64,000 nt of DNA from Lineolata rhizophorae (Eukaryota; Ascomycota; Dothideomycetes; Lineolatales; Lineolataceae). Each line of letters starts with the position of its first letter. Position 1 is the stretch's first letter. This document shows positions 10,780 to 22,223 of the stretch, piece after piece. Below the pieces are notes generated by a model that was given only the letters and a program-made list of their open reading frames with translations, had not been told where the DNA came from and made no database searches. The stretch covers positions 830,496 to 894,495 of the forward strand of contig MU001672.1 of assembly GCA_010093515.1 (NCBI GenBank). Direction: 5' to 3'. The position numbers and the translations under genes are program-made.

Positions 10780-11946
10780 TCACCCTCCACCCTCCCCCGT
10801 CTCCCTCCCCCCCCTCGCCTCAAACGCCGCGTCCACCAGATCCGCAAACTCCGCCAGCGACCCCACCCGCAAATCCCACCGCGCGCCCTCGACGCCCGCG
10901 CCCGCGCCCGCGCCCCCGTCCCCGCCCCCCATGACGCCCCTCCGATCCACCCACACGCTGCGCAGCCCGGCCCGCGCCGCCGGCGCGTGGTCGTGGTACA
11001 GGCTCTGCGCGACGTGCAGCAGCGCGCCGCGGCCGGCGCCGAAGTCGGCGCGCGCGCGCGCGGCCAGGTGCGCGAAGGCGGCGGCGCTGGGCTTGTAGGT
11101 GCCAATGCGCTCGGCCGTGTAGACGGCCGCGAAGGGGGAGGAGGAGGCGCGCGGGTCGGCGTCGGCGGCGGGGGCGGCGGGGTCGGCGCCGATGGTAGGA
11201 GTAGTAGTAGTAGCAGCAGAGGCGGCGCGCGGCGGCGGCGTCGACGAGGACGGCAGCCGCAGCGGCCCGGCCAGCGCGCGCCGCAGCGACGCGTCGTCGA
11301 CGTTGGACAGCGCGACCAGGGCGGGGTAGCGGCGGCGCAGGCGCAGCAGGGCGGGCGGCGTGTCGGCGAAGGCGGGCCAGGCGCCGACCGAGGCGGCGAA
11401 GCGGGCGGCGGCCCGCGCGACGGCGCGCGGCGACAGGCCCGTCGCGCGCGCCGTCGCGCCGGCCGCGTCCTGCCGCGGCGCGCCGGCGGCCTCGTCGGAC
11501 GTGGAGGGGCCCTCGCGCGGCGCGTCGTCGTCGTCGTCGCCGTCGCCGTTGTCGTCGTCGGCGGTGCCGGCGGTGCCGGCCCCCGCGGCCCGCGCCGCGC
11601 CCCACGCGTCGCGCAGCATCCGGACCAGCACCTCCTTGAGCACGTCGCGGTACAGCGTCTGCGGGGCGTCGGCCTGCACGCGGCGCTCGTGGCGCTCGTA
11701 CAGCGCGAGCTTGGCCGCCTTGGAGAGCGCCATGAGCGGGTGCGTGCGGGGGATCGGCGCCGTCGGCACGCTGTCGTCGTCGTCGTCGTCGTCGTCGCCG
11801 GCGGTGGCGGCTTCGGCTTCGGCGTCGGCGTCCGCCTCGGTGAGGGCGTCGAGCGCCTCCACGATGCCGGTTTCCCAGTCGATGAGCGTGCCGAAGATGT
11901 CGAAAGAGAGGAGCCGGAAGGAGGTGAGGTCGAGGTCGGAGGCCAT
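10780..11946 (-). CDS. HAD-superfamily hydrolase, haloacid dehalogenase type II-like
   Basis: Single-exon gene, 388 residues. It belongs to the HAD superfamily subgroup with bacterial-type 2-haloacid dehalogenases. Motif I is LLSFDIFGTLIDWE with the nucleophile Asp16; motif II is VALSNVDDASL; the motif III lysine is in ERIGTYKPSAAAF; and the last motif region is HVAQSLYHDHAPAARAGL, where this subgroup normally has its acidic or amide residues. True substrates of fungal members are mostly unknown. The core is interrupted by low-complexity inserts: an eight-Asp run near residues 50-58, a Gly/Asp-rich insert around 130, and a Ser/Thr/Ala/Pro-rich insert near 240. These make it longer than the usual 220-260 residues. 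The gene lies in a strongly GC-rich island. Long opposite-strand frames over it are shadows. Confidence 0.82.
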   Translation of the reverse strand: MASDLDLTSFRLLSFDIFGTLIDWETGIVEALDALTEADADAEAEAATAGDDDDDDDDSVPTAPIPRTHPLMALSKAAKLALYERHERRVQADAPQTLYRDVLKEVLVRMLRDAWGAARAAGAGTAGTADDDNGDGDDDDDAPREGPSTSDEAAGAPRQDAAGATARATGLSPRAVARAAARFAASVGAWPAFADTPPALLRLRRRYPALVALSNVDDASLRRALAGPLRLPSSSTPPPRAASAATTTTPTIGADPAAPAADADPRASSSPFAAVYTAERIGTYKPSAAAFAHLAARARADFGAGRGALLHVAQSLYHDHAPAARAGLRSVWVDRRGVMGGGDGGAGAGAGVEGARWDLRVGSLAEFADLVDAAFEARGGRETGEGGG

Positions 11947-13952
11947 TGTCGGGGACGATTGGATGGATGGGATGATTGTCCTCTGAAGCCTTTTGCGTTG
12001 AGTTAGGGCCCTTTTTGGAGGTAAGTCCCGCAGTCGGGTTGGCTTTATATGCAGATTGTAGACGGAGTTGCTCTGGCTCTTTGCTAGCTATCTTGGATGC
12101 GCCCCTTAACCGTGAGCTGTGGCACCGGACGTGGTTGTCCAGCGGCCCAAGCGAGTGCATTTATACCCGGCCTGGCGTGCCTGCTTCATATGTCAAGAGT
12201 AGGGCGCGATGCGTTGCTTAGGAAGGTGCGCCCAGTCGCGTGACTCCTGCACGCCAAACGCGCATCGCGCCTGGCGTAGTCGGCATTGGCTTCTTCCACG
12301 GCGCGTTCGAGAAACACAAAGTGGGGGCAAGCCATGGGCGGGACGAGGCGCAAGCACACCTCGGCGCTGTCTCCGACTGGCCGTCGCACCACCGCCGACC
12401 GCAGGTTGGCCACGTTTCTTAGTTAACAACGTGCACGAGTTTCTGCAAGACGTTAGGAAAAAAACACACATCAGCGCCTCTGGCAGTCATTCATTGGTTG
12501 CCGAAGCGTGGAGTGCACAGCTGTAGAGAAAGTCTCTACTATCGTAGTGTCATCCCAATCCCGCCTTACGGCAGGCACTAGTCATTATCTAATAGAAGCG
12601 CAGAGCATTCCACTTATGTTGTTATGTCAATAGCTTTCTAGACCTGGATCTAGCCTACCCATAGAAGACAAACCATCACATGGTTGGGGTAGAAAACTCG
12701 CGTACAGGAAGTGCTTATCATTGTAGTTCCGACCTACAAGGTCGCAAGCGCGAAATAACCATCATTCTGCAGTTCGAAACCTCCACACAACCGCACTCAC
12801 TGTAGTCACAGAACTAGTCTCACCACGAGCCACATCCATAAGGCATAGTTTCAAACGCTGGCTACGTGCTCGACTTACAAAACAGTAGCCGGGCCAGCAA
12901 ACTCATCCTCCGACCGCACTCATACCCTGTGGCTCTGCGGTCTTCCCCAGGAGTAAAACGCAATCAGCAAGACTAACAAGCAAAAGCAAAAACTTCTCCC
13001 ACCCATCAACCAGCCCGCAGGTATCATTTCTTGAATCGCTCTGGTTCTTTTGAGGCCAACAAGGCAAGAGGAAAGGCAAACAAGGGCAGGGCATGTACGC
13101 CATTCAACGCAATTAACTCCTTTCCATCCGCAGAGTTCTCCTTCCGAGTCATTACCACACACCCTGGATGCAGGAAAACAAGGAACCCAGAGCGCCATCC
13201 CGTTAAAAAGAAAGAGAAGCAGAAAGCTTGAGAAAACTTGCAGATCAGCTCAACCTTCACCATGGCCCGTGACCGGAGTAGCCGTCGTCAGCGGTGAGAC
13301 TAGCGCCTCACCCTCGAGCAGTGAAGGTTGGGGGTATGTGTACGTGTAGCGCTGGCGAAGAGCATTTCGAACGGGAACTTTGAAGGTATGCTAATCGCGA
13401 TGTAAAAAGTCTATGCGGTGAGTTTTAGCCGTGGAGTGTACGTTAGAAAATGTTAGAGACATTCGAGGGTGCGTCGAAGTTTCAGTTCGGGGGTACGTTG
13501 GAAACCGTGCGTCGGCGAGGGCAAAGCGTTCGAGTGGCAAGTCGCGGAGCGGAATTCGATGACCACAAGCAAGCCAACCAGCAGGTGATAGCCGTCAGGT
13601 CTCAAACAAAAAGACCCATCGGCCCATACCAGCGAGGACAACATCAAAAGAAAGGCAGCTCGATGTTATCGCCGGATGCTCACTATGCCGGGATTGTAGC
13701 CACTGCTCCCAGCATTTATGCCGAGAGGACTTCCCGCCGGATAGTCCTGTTGATGACAGAAAAATTGTGTGAGTGGCTGTAGTTTCGTTTTATGATTGAG
13801 GCGTGCCAAGAAAAGGGGTGCCGAGAAAGTCGAAATCAAGAAGCTGAGTAGGTGGACTAAGAGTTGAGTCGTAGTCCGTGACGCCGAAAGAACAGAATTG
13901 CCCCATGACAATGTTGTAATATGATGGGACTTCAGACTCGTTGGTTGTTGAT
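11947..13952. other. Gene-free region between the HAD gene and Med19
   Basis: About 2 kb: promoter of the HAD gene at the left, 3' flank of the Med19 gene at the right. Frames in it (for example 12193-12526, 13024-13263, 13450-13782) are short and unlike any family I know. Nothing else seen. Confidence 0.5.
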
Positions 13953-15388
13953 TTAGCGCCTTTGACGCTTCCCACGAGCGTTCTTCGGTTGGTCGCTAGC
14001 CGGTCTCTTGCTTCCCTTCCTGTCTCCGGCTCCGAACTCCCGAGATCGAATCTCTTGAGCGGGGAGTCCAAGTAGCGGCGGATGAGATTTGTTATTTGGT
14101 TGTACCTTTGTTTTTCTCTTCTTCTTGGCACCGCCGGCTCCCCGAGGCTCGTCTTCTGCACCAGTAGACTCGCCAAGTGGGTCGTCATCAGCATAGCCCT
14201 CGCCATAACCCTTGAACGAAGATTCGTCGTAACGGCGCTTAGTTCCCGTACGTTCTGGGCGGAGCGCCTTTGCGGGAGCGGGAGAAGGTGCTGCTGACGG
14301 GCGATTCGATGCTGTTGCGGCAGGCTTGCCAAGTTTTTTGTTTGCGTTCTGAGCAGTCGCTTGCTGTCCACTCGTAGCTTTGGCTTTCGAGCTGTCATCA
14401 GTGCCAACAACGGCACGCCATTTAGCTTGCTCGGAATCTGGAAGGCGTCCCGGGGCCATCTGAACGGCTTTGTCTAGTTTGGCGAGGACGGAAGGCTGCA
14501 GTCCCCTCTCTACTTCCTTGCCGAAAACTTTTTGGTTCATCCATTCCTCTTCTGGCCAGTCGACAATGCCGAGCAGAGCGCCGGGCGTCGATGTAGCCTT
14601 GTTCTTGCCCGCGATACGCAGCTCCTTGACTTTGTTCTCGTAGGATTTGCGCAACCTGTTAATTTTCTCACCAGTCTTTGGATCTTTCCTCGCCACACTG
14701 CTCGCGACGTCATCCAATCCGTACAGACTGATCAAGTTCTGTGACGGATGCGGCCGCGACATTGGATGTGCTAATAGGAAAGCTCCAGCGTCAATGATCA
14801 AGTTCAACAAGTGGTTATGGTAGGCACAAGGGAGTAGGGAAAATGTTTGCACATGGCAGGGATCTTACGGTTTTCGCACAGCTTGTATAACGGGGTCATA
14901 GACCTATTCAGCCGCTCCATGGCTGCGCGATGATCGCTGACAGCAAACAAGTCAATGCCGTCCAGAGTGCCGCCGGTCATGGTAACATCCTTGGCAGCCG
15001 TAGGGACGGCCTGTCCATCCTCGTCCGTCATGAACGCATCTCCGTCTTGGTCTTTCCTATAGCAAGGGCCACCGCCGGCGGTGCTGCTTGCCGGGGTAGG
15101 CATCGTGTTCGACGAGGTATGCGTGTGGTGCTGCGCGGATTGCGTGGACATGGCTGCGGCAGAAGGTGGTGTGCCGTCGGAGCCGTGACCGAGGGAATTT
15201 GTGGCGGATGAAGAGACATGAGGGTTATTGTGTGTCGGAGACATGTACGGGGGCGAGGTGGGCGTGTTGGGAGGATGGCCGGGCAGCGCCTTTGTCTGGT
15301 CGCCGGGCGGCTTGGCGTGATGGTACGGGGGCGACGAAGGCGAGAAAGATCCGGAGTAGCGCGATCGCTTCGCTGGCGGCTCGGACAT
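13953..15388 (-). CDS. MED19: Mediator complex subunit 19 (Rox3 family)
   Basis: Head-module subunit of the RNA polymerase II Mediator, nuclear. Two exons are supported: 15388-14869 and 14770-13953, joined over a 98-nt intron (GTAAGA...TTAG), giving about 445 residues. The N-terminus MSEPPAKRSRYSGSFSPSSP, a Pro/Ser/Thr-rich stretch, DDGIDLFAVSDH-like acidic part and MTPLYKLCEN are typical of the fungal family. The second exon opens HPMSRPHPSQNLISLYGLDD and continues VARKDPKTGEKINRLRKSYE, the Rox3 core, followed by a Lys-rich C-terminal tail (GGAKKKRKTK). The last 45 residues after that tail are less typical. A weak GTACAA donor there leaves open a further intron, so the stop at 13953 is less certain than the start. 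It is divergent from the ERCC1 gene. Confidence 0.85.
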
Positions 15389-16481
15389 GAAAGCTGTGGC
15401 TCGAGCGACGGCGACGATATCGCAGGTCAGGAGGTGTGAGTTGGGGGGCCCGTCGAAGCGGTGACGCAGGCGGCGGGCGAAGGTGGAAGGAAGAGAAGCG
15501 GGCCAGCCGGGCGCTGGAAGCGTGCCCGACGTTGGCGGCGACTCGAGAGGTCAGCGCGGGCCGATAGACATGTACTGGCGATAGCGCTGGCTGTGGGCGA
15601 TCGACTGATAGTACGCTCGAGGCGGTAGCAGCGCCGTTGCGGTGGTGGTGTCGGGTGGAGTAGCGAGGTGGGCGGCGGACGTGATGGAGGTGGCCGGGCG
15701 ATTTGGGGCGCGGGTGCAGATCGAACCTGAAGGACGGGGAGGGCCGGGGCTTACCTAATGGCAGCCGGTCAGCCAAAGACTGTTAGGCGCCCACGCGCTC
15801 GGCCGTTCGCACCACGGCGCGCCGGTGGAGACAGATGCTTGTGAAAGAATTAAACGCTCCCACCAATGCGACGAAGGCGACACTCACGGCGAGCGCGAAG
15901 AAAGAGCAATAGAACAAAGCCACGCTCGAGCTGGAGCACGACTCCAAAGGCGGGCAGCCAGAAGTTGACGAAATACTTTGATTGCAGGGATGGCGGCCGC
16001 TGCGGAGATGCGCTGGCACGATGGTTGGGCAGGCACGGCAAGGGCTCCGTAGAGATTCCAACCGAGCACGGCGTGGCCGCGGATAAAATCGTCTCCCTCT
16101 TTTGTGGAAGGGAGCCGTGACGCCCCGGAGCCTTGGGACGTCGGGTAATAGCGTTGGCCAGCAACTGACCGCCGCACGTGACGTCGTGACCTGGCGTTTC
16201 TGGTCTAGCGCGCCTTTCGACGCGGTTCCCTCACCCACTGGCATCTAGAGTGTCTCTTCCGTCTGACTTTCAACCCTCACATGTACATTGCAGCTCTTTA
16301 ATTTCCTTCGTCGCGATCTGGCTTCCAGCTGTCTGTGTGAGTAGCACAGACGATCTCGAGCCGCGCAAGTTCTGCCTATTTCCGCTGTAGTTGAAGCCTA
16401 TTTTTCTAGAAGAACTCGAGTCTGTATTGCAAAATCAAACAGGGCGGGTCGAGAAAGACGAGAACACAAGAACTTTTCAAG
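15389..16481. other. Divergent promoter region between MED19 and ERCC1
   Basis: About 1.1 kb between two divergent starts. A minus-strand frame at 15783-16244 (153 codons) ends in a hydrophobic stretch and could hide a small membrane protein, but it matches nothing I recognise and is not called. Confidence 0.45.
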
Positions 16482-17603
16482 ATGTCTAGCTCGAGTGGGC
16501 CGCCAAAGGTCCAGCAACCCAAGCCTCAGGCACTCCCGTCGCGCTCCGGACCCAACTCCATACTGGTCGCTATATGCCAAAAGGGCAACCCGATCCTCAA
16601 CAGCGTCAAATCTATACCGTGGGAATATTCCGACACGCCTGCGGACTACGTCCTTGGCGCCACCACGTGCGCGCTCTTCCTGTCCCTCAAGTACCACCGC
16701 CTGCACCCCGAGTACATCTACGGGCGGATCCGGGGCCTGGGCGGCAAGTACAACCTCCGCATCCTGCTCACCATGGTGGACATCCCGAACCACGAGGACT
16801 CGCTGCGCGAGCTGTCCAAGACGAGCCTGGTCAACAACGTGACCATCATCCTCTGCTGGTCGGCCCAGGAGGCCGGCCGCTACCTCGAGAACTTCAAGAT
16901 CTACGAGCACGCCGCCCCGACGGCCATCCGGGCCCCCCAGTCGACGGCCTACTCGGACAAGCTCGTCGACTTCGTCACCGCGCCCCGCGGCATCAACAAG
17001 ACCGACGCCGTCGGCCTCGTGTCCAACTTCGGCAGCCTCCGCACCGCCATCAACGCCCGCCCGGAGGAGGTCGCCCTCGTCGCCGGCTGGGGCGAGAAGA
17101 AGGTCCAGCGCTGGTGCCACGCCGTCCGCGAGCCCTTCCGGCCCAGGCGCGCGGCCAGGCGCGGCGCGGGCGATGCGCGGGAAGAGGACGACGAGGCTAC
17201 CGCGGACGGGAGAGCGCGGCGGCGGCGCCAGGACCCGCGCGTCGCGACGAGGCTGGGCGTCAATGAGCCGGATATACCGGCGATGGCGAAGCTCATCGAA
17301 ACCTCCACGCAAGCGGCGGCGGCGGCGGAGAGGAGGGCTCAGGCTAGTGGAGTGGGGGCTGGGCCCCCTGAAGTCGACTGGGCGCCGGGAGAAGACGAGG
17401 AGGCTGCCATGCTTGAAGTGGAGACGCAAGCATTAAGACCCCGACCTGAGCCGTCGAGTAAACCGTCGAGTAAACCGTCATCTCAGCCGAAGAAAGCGGC
17501 ACCTCAACAACCAGCCACGAGCAGCAAGCGGAAGCCTTCTTCTGGCGAAGACGAGCTCAGCGAAGGCGTCATGGCCGCGCTGGCAAAGCTCCGAAAACAG
17601 TGA
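16482..17603 (+). CDS. DNA excision repair protein ERCC1/Rad10/Swi10
   Basis: Non-catalytic partner of the XPF/Rad1 structure-specific endonuclease, acting in nucleotide excision repair, single-strand annealing and crosslink repair in the nucleus. A single exon gives 373 residues. The central domain starts at GPNSILVAICQKGNPILNSV and runs through WEYSDTPADYVLGATTCALF, LSLKYHRLHPEYIYGRI and LLTMVDIPNHEDSLREL, the family core corresponding to a nuclease fold without the catalytic motif. Around residues 165-220 a tandem helix-hairpin-helix follows (INKTDAVGLVSNFGSLRTAI; VALVAGWGEKKVQRW). After that comes a fungal-specific, basic and Glu/Pro-rich tail with a short repeat (SSKPSSKPSS) ending MAALAKLRKQ. 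The start ATG lies in the divergent promoter shared with MED19. Confidence 0.93.
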   Translation: MSSSSGPPKVQQPKPQALPSRSGPNSILVAICQKGNPILNSVKSIPWEYSDTPADYVLGATTCALFLSLKYHRLHPEYIYGRIRGLGGKYNLRILLTMVDIPNHEDSLRELSKTSLVNNVTIILCWSAQEAGRYLENFKIYEHAAPTAIRAPQSTAYSDKLVDFVTAPRGINKTDAVGLVSNFGSLRTAINARPEEVALVAGWGEKKVQRWCHAVREPFRPRRAARRGAGDAREEDDEATADGRARRRRQDPRVATRLGVNEPDIPAMAKLIETSTQAAAAAERRAQASGVGAGPPEVDWAPGEDEEAAMLEVETQALRPRPEPSSKPSSKPSSQPKKAAPQQPATSSKRKPSSGEDELSEGVMAALAKLRKQ

Positions 17604-17804
17604 CGCAAACCGAGTTAAGAAAAGAACAGGGCCAGTCGGAGCTTTTGGAAGTTCAAAACTCAGCAATTCAAATGAACTGTTGATTTCGTTCTCATTTCAT
17701 TATCGAAAGATATCTTGCCAGCCCCGTCACCACTTATAGAGCAACGGTTTTAATGGGGCTCGCCTAGGTAGACACCATATCCTCCCGCCCCTCATTGCAG
17801 ACTG

Positions 17805-20427
17805 CTACGACCAGTCCATAGCCTGGATGTTCTTTCTTATCCTATGAAACACGGTGAAGCACAGGTGTCCCCCGTGTTCCTCGCCCATGTGCTGCTGAAT
17901 GCCCGGGAACAGCCTCGCCCGCATCGCGTTCATGGCCTCATCGGCGTGCCACCTCTCCTGGCGGTCCTCGGCCCGCTGGAGCAGCTCCACCACCGACGGC
18001 ACCGTGTGCCCATGATAACCTCCCGCGACCGCTGCCGCCGTCGCTGCCGTCGAGCTTACCACCTCGTCCACCTCTTCCACTGCTAGATGCCCGTTGCCAT
18101 TGCCATTGCTACTGCAGTTAGGAGCGCCGTTCCCGTTCTCGGTGGCCGCGGCGGCCGCGGCGGCGTTTCCGCCCTCTGCCCCGAGCACCTCCTCCTTGAT
18201 CACCTTCTTCGCCAGCTTGCGCCACTCGGCGGCGTCGAGCTCGACGCTGAAGCGGGCCGGGCAGTCGACGGAGCCCGTGTGCCAGCCGTGCTCGACGGCC
18301 TCGCGGCTCATGTCGCCGAGCAGGAAGCGCTTGCGGGTGCCCTGGGCGCTGGCGCGCTCGGCCTCGGCCTCGATGGCGGCCGCCTCGCTACGGTACCGCT
18401 CCGCCAGCATCGCGAAGAGCGCGCCTAGCAGGTATACGTTCTGCGTCGCCGACATGGGCGACGTCGGGCAGAGCGGACAGTCGAGCATGGCGAGGGCGGC
18501 CCGGCGCCCGTCGCGCAGGGGCCCTAGCGAGAAGGGGAACGGACGCCGTGAATGCGCCGTTATGGCCGCAGCGCTCTGGGACATGGTGGACATGCACGAG
18601 TGGGGCTGGCTCGAAGAGGATGGGGAGGCGGCGGGAGTGGCGACGACGGCGCCAGGCGTTGTGGTGGGTAGGTGGCCGAGAGTGGGCTCTTCAGGTATGG
18701 TCTGATGGGCACCAGCATGTTGGGTGTCGTGTGTGATGTATGGTGCGAGGAAGGAAGCGGGACTGAATGTCTGGCTATTTTTTTTCTTGGATTTAGTTAA
18801 ACCATCTCGAGGACGTAAATTGCCGTGCGGTGCGTTGATGTGTGATTCATGGCAAATAAGCTGGGGTGATACCAGGCCGAAAGAGACAAGTGACTTACTT
18901 GAACCCAAACAACGCCTGGTTGCCATCATGACTAAACCCCGCGTCGAACGCGTGGCCGTTCTGATGGTGGTTTTGGTGCTGCTGGTGCTGATGATGCTCC
19001 TGCTGGGCCCCGAACCCAAGCTCCTCCATCCCTGACGCCATCGCCATGCCCACCCCGAGATCAAAACTGTTCATCGGGCCGTCGCCGTTACTAGCCGGTC
19101 CCGCGTTCATGATGCCCAAGTATCCATGCACCCCCATGTCCTCTAGCAACGCGCCGAAGCTGCCGCCGCCGCCGCCGCCAGGGCCACCGCTGCCGCCGTA
19201 GTCGTCAGTCCCTACAATGCCGTTGTCGTACGCGCTGAGGTCCGCGGGCGCCAGCGAGTCGAGCAGGTGCCCCTCCTCGATCCCCGCCGCCGCCACCGCC
19301 GCCACTGCCGACTCGGCACCAAGGTCCATGACAACGGGCTGCTGCCGGGACTGCTGCTGGTGGTGCTGCTGGTGGTGCTGCGAGTGGCGCCGTCGCTGAG
19401 CGGCGCCATGGTGTCCGTTCAATCCGTCGGACGCGGCGCTGGTGTTTGAGCTCGAAGCGCGGCGGTCAGGCGCGAAGAAAGCTTGGACAGCGGTGGGGAC
19501 GGCGGTCGACGAAGACGAGGCTGAATGGGACTGGGACGACGGCGGCGGGGGCGGTGGTGGCCACCCAGTCTGAGGGACGCCTGCGCCGGTGGCAGGTTCA
19601 TCGTCTTCGGCCTCGCGCGCGCGTTTGCGCGGCCGGCCCATTTTCTTCTGGGGGGAGTAGACGCATTCGACGGACTCCCGGGCGCACCGGGCGCACCGGG
19701 GGTAGTCGCCGGAGCAGCGAAGCTTGCGGGTTCCTATTGGATTTTTTTTTTTTTTGGAAAGGTTAGCTTGGTTTTGATTCGTTCGCATGGGCGAGAGTGG
19801 AAGTAGTGTATAGCGAGGAAAATGGACGGTTTGAGACGGGTGAGGAGAGATTTTCTATGCATTTGTGGCACGGAAAGTGTGTCATGCCAGCTTTCCAGGA
19901 GGATTGCGAGAACGAGTGTAGACGTGGGAAATTGAGCTACAGTCAACAGTGCATTCGAAGCGTGTTCACGTGGGAAGCTGGATCCGAGCACTGCGTTCTG
20001 GAGATGACTCCTCGCGTGTATAGTGACACCATTGAGCAGGGTAGACAGCAAGACACAGGCATGGCCCTCCGTGGTTGTACAGAGAAATGAATGGCGCGAG
20101 AGGTCTAAGCTGGGCCAAGGGATCCCTTTCGCCGCTTTCGGTAGTCGAGTCTTAGGAACCCGCATGAATCCTCTGGATTACCGAAAGTTGGCGTTCCAGA
20201 CAAGGCGTGCAGAGATTGGGGGCCAAGGAGCCGTATTTCGTCCGCGCACTAGGTTGTCGGTAGGGCGGCAGTGCGATGGTGTGGTGTCCAGATCCCGAGC
20301 AAGTCATGGCAAACCCTCCACCCGTCCACAAACCACGGAAAAGGAAAAGCAAGAGCAACGTACTGCATTCATCGCATGCCGAGTGCCTCTTGACAGCCTG
20401 GTCTTGCGGCTGCGCCATTTGCGCCAT
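17805..20427 (-). CDS. Zn(II)2Cys6 transcription factor, AflR-like C-terminal region
   Basis: Nuclear DNA-binding regulator of about 618 residues. Exons are 20427-20364, 19733-18899 and 18762-17805; introns are 630 and 136 nt. The first intron splits the cluster: exon 1 ends ...RHSACDEC and exon 2 resumes RTRKLRCSGDYPRCARCARE, giving C18-X2-C21-X6-C28-X6-C35-X2-C38-X6-C45. A basic GRPRKRAREAE stretch follows the cluster. The middle is a long His/Gln-, Gly- and Ser-rich disordered region. The C-terminal exon has LAMLDCPLCPTSPMSATQNV and LLGALFAMLAERYR, reminiscent of the AflR-type regulatory domain, and ends FHRIRKNIQAMDWS. The 630-nt first intron is unusually long for this locus. No biosynthetic cluster surrounds it, so its targets are unknown. 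It is convergent with the ERCC1 gene. Confidence 0.85.
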
Positions 20428-22223
20428 GCAGGCTCGGGATCGGGTGGGGGAGGATGGAGGAGGGCGGTTGGGAGAGGGAGGAGGCAGGTGCTAGTGGGCG
20501 CGGCCAGCTCCCAAGGTAGATTGCCCCGCTGGAGCTAGCAGTCAAGCTTCGGAGGGAGAGCCAGGCGCTCGACGAGCCCCGTTCGGGACGAGCGAGGACT
20601 TTTGGGCAAACGCCGCCCATTCGCGGGTGGCCGAGCCCGGTGCAGGACGAGCGGATGCGGGCGCAAGAAGGCGGGAAGGAAAGCGAGGAGGCGAGAGGGC
20701 GAAGGATCGCTGGAGCTCTTGACGGAAGGCTGTGGTAGGTACATAAATACCAAGGTAAGGCTGGCTGGCGCAATGTGCTTTATAGCGGTCTGGGGCCGCA
20801 GCGGGTATAGCGCCCGCCGCGCCCTGGAGGCCAATGCGGTACTGGCCCGCACCCTGAGGCGGGCCGCAGCCTGCTTGGGTTGACCGGCTGGCGCCGAGCG
20901 GCCGGGCGGGCGTGATTGGTGCTCGCGAGAGCAGGATACGTCGTCGCCGGAGGAGCAGTGTCGCGAGAGACTAGATGACTGGAGCCGGGCGCAGGGGCCG
21001 GTGGGCGCACGCCATAGACGCCGAACCCTGCAACTGAGCACCTGAGATGCAGCGCATTGAGGGGTAGAGGTGGCGGAGGGGCTGGAAGGGCCCTAACGCC
21101 TACGCAGCGTGGGGGGGAGGGGGAGCTCCGATGCTCTTCGTGGCAGAGTCGCGGTGTAGCCGCACCGCACGCTCGCCCAATGGAGCAGCTCCGGCCGCAT
21201 TATTAATGCTCGAAACTAGGGACGATGGGCAGGCGGGCAGTGGGGGAGGCGGGCAGGTTAGGAGGTACACACCCACTACCCCGGCTGGGTAAGGTTGCGG
21301 AAGTCTGACTTACAGCAGCCCTAGGGCAGTCGGGGAGCGGCGCCGGCGTTGAACTTTGGGCTGGAGTCTGAGCGTCCATAGTACGATGCAGACGTGCACG
21401 AAATGTGTATACGCCCTGCCCAGCATTATATTTTTTTTTTGGCACCCCGTGCCCCGCTCGCCAATCGCTCGCGTGCACGCCACGGGCTGCGCCACACGTA
21501 CACCACGCTCGGTCGCCGACAGGCCCAGAAGAACTACCGCCGCTTGCACGCTGGTTACATAAAGACTGCGACACCTATCTCCGCATGCGCTCTTGACATC
21601 GCTTCGCGCACCCTCGAGCTCCAGCAGCATACACACTTTCGAACATACCACCACAATAACCACCACCACCAACACCGCCCGCCTACCAACCAACCAACCA
21701 CAAGCCACATCCAACTTGGGCTCCCCGACCAATTGGCCCCCGCCAACATCCTCGCCAAACCACCCAGCTACTACTCGCTCCCTCGCCCGGCCGTGCCCTG
21801 AGCTCAACCGCACAACCGTCCGGCCAGACTTTCCCCTCCCCCCATCTACCGCTCACCTGCCCGCGGACGCCGAACGCCCGCTCCCCTGTCCCGACCCTAC
21901 TCTGCCCTATCCTGCCTTTGCCCTACATACCAACCCGTCCGCAGCCACCACGCGCGCACAACCAGTCGGCGGGTCCGGCCGCCGCGTGCCTCCAGGCTCC
22001 CAGGGAACTCGCACGCATCTGCGTACTACACACCTACCACCCTCGGACACTCACCAACCGACCAACCAACCCACTAACCGGCCAGCCAACCCCAACCGAC
22101 TCACTTGCGCGTGGGCGCCACCCTCACCTCACTCCGGCCGCGCGGGCCCCCGCACCCGCGCCCGTCATCTCGTCTCTCCCACTTCTCGCCCGCCCCGACC
22201 CTCCCCCCTCCCCCCTCCTGCCA
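20428..22223. other. Divergent promoter region with CT-rich leader
   Basis: About 1.8 kb between the Zn2Cys6 gene and the small myristoylation-type gene. The last 600 bases are C/A- and C/T-rich with ACCA-type short repeats (around 22045-22090) and look like a long untranslated leader. No coding frame is supported. Confidence 0.45.

Noticed and set aside
10636-12160. 456-codon plus-strand and 446-codon minus-strand frames over the HAD gene
   Set aside because: Arg/Gly/Ala-rich shadows; only the 10780-11946 frame shows HAD motifs in order.
15225-15776. 183-codon minus-strand frame starting MADRLPLGKP
   Set aside because: It overlaps the MED19 start and leader out of frame; best explained as 5' untranslated DNA.
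15783-16244. 153-codon minus-strand frame with a hydrophobic C-terminal stretch
   Set aside because: N-terminal two thirds lack coding character and it sits in a divergent promoter; not enough support.
16398-17429. 343-codon minus-strand frame opposite ERCC1
   Set aside because: Shadow of the conserved ERCC1 exon.
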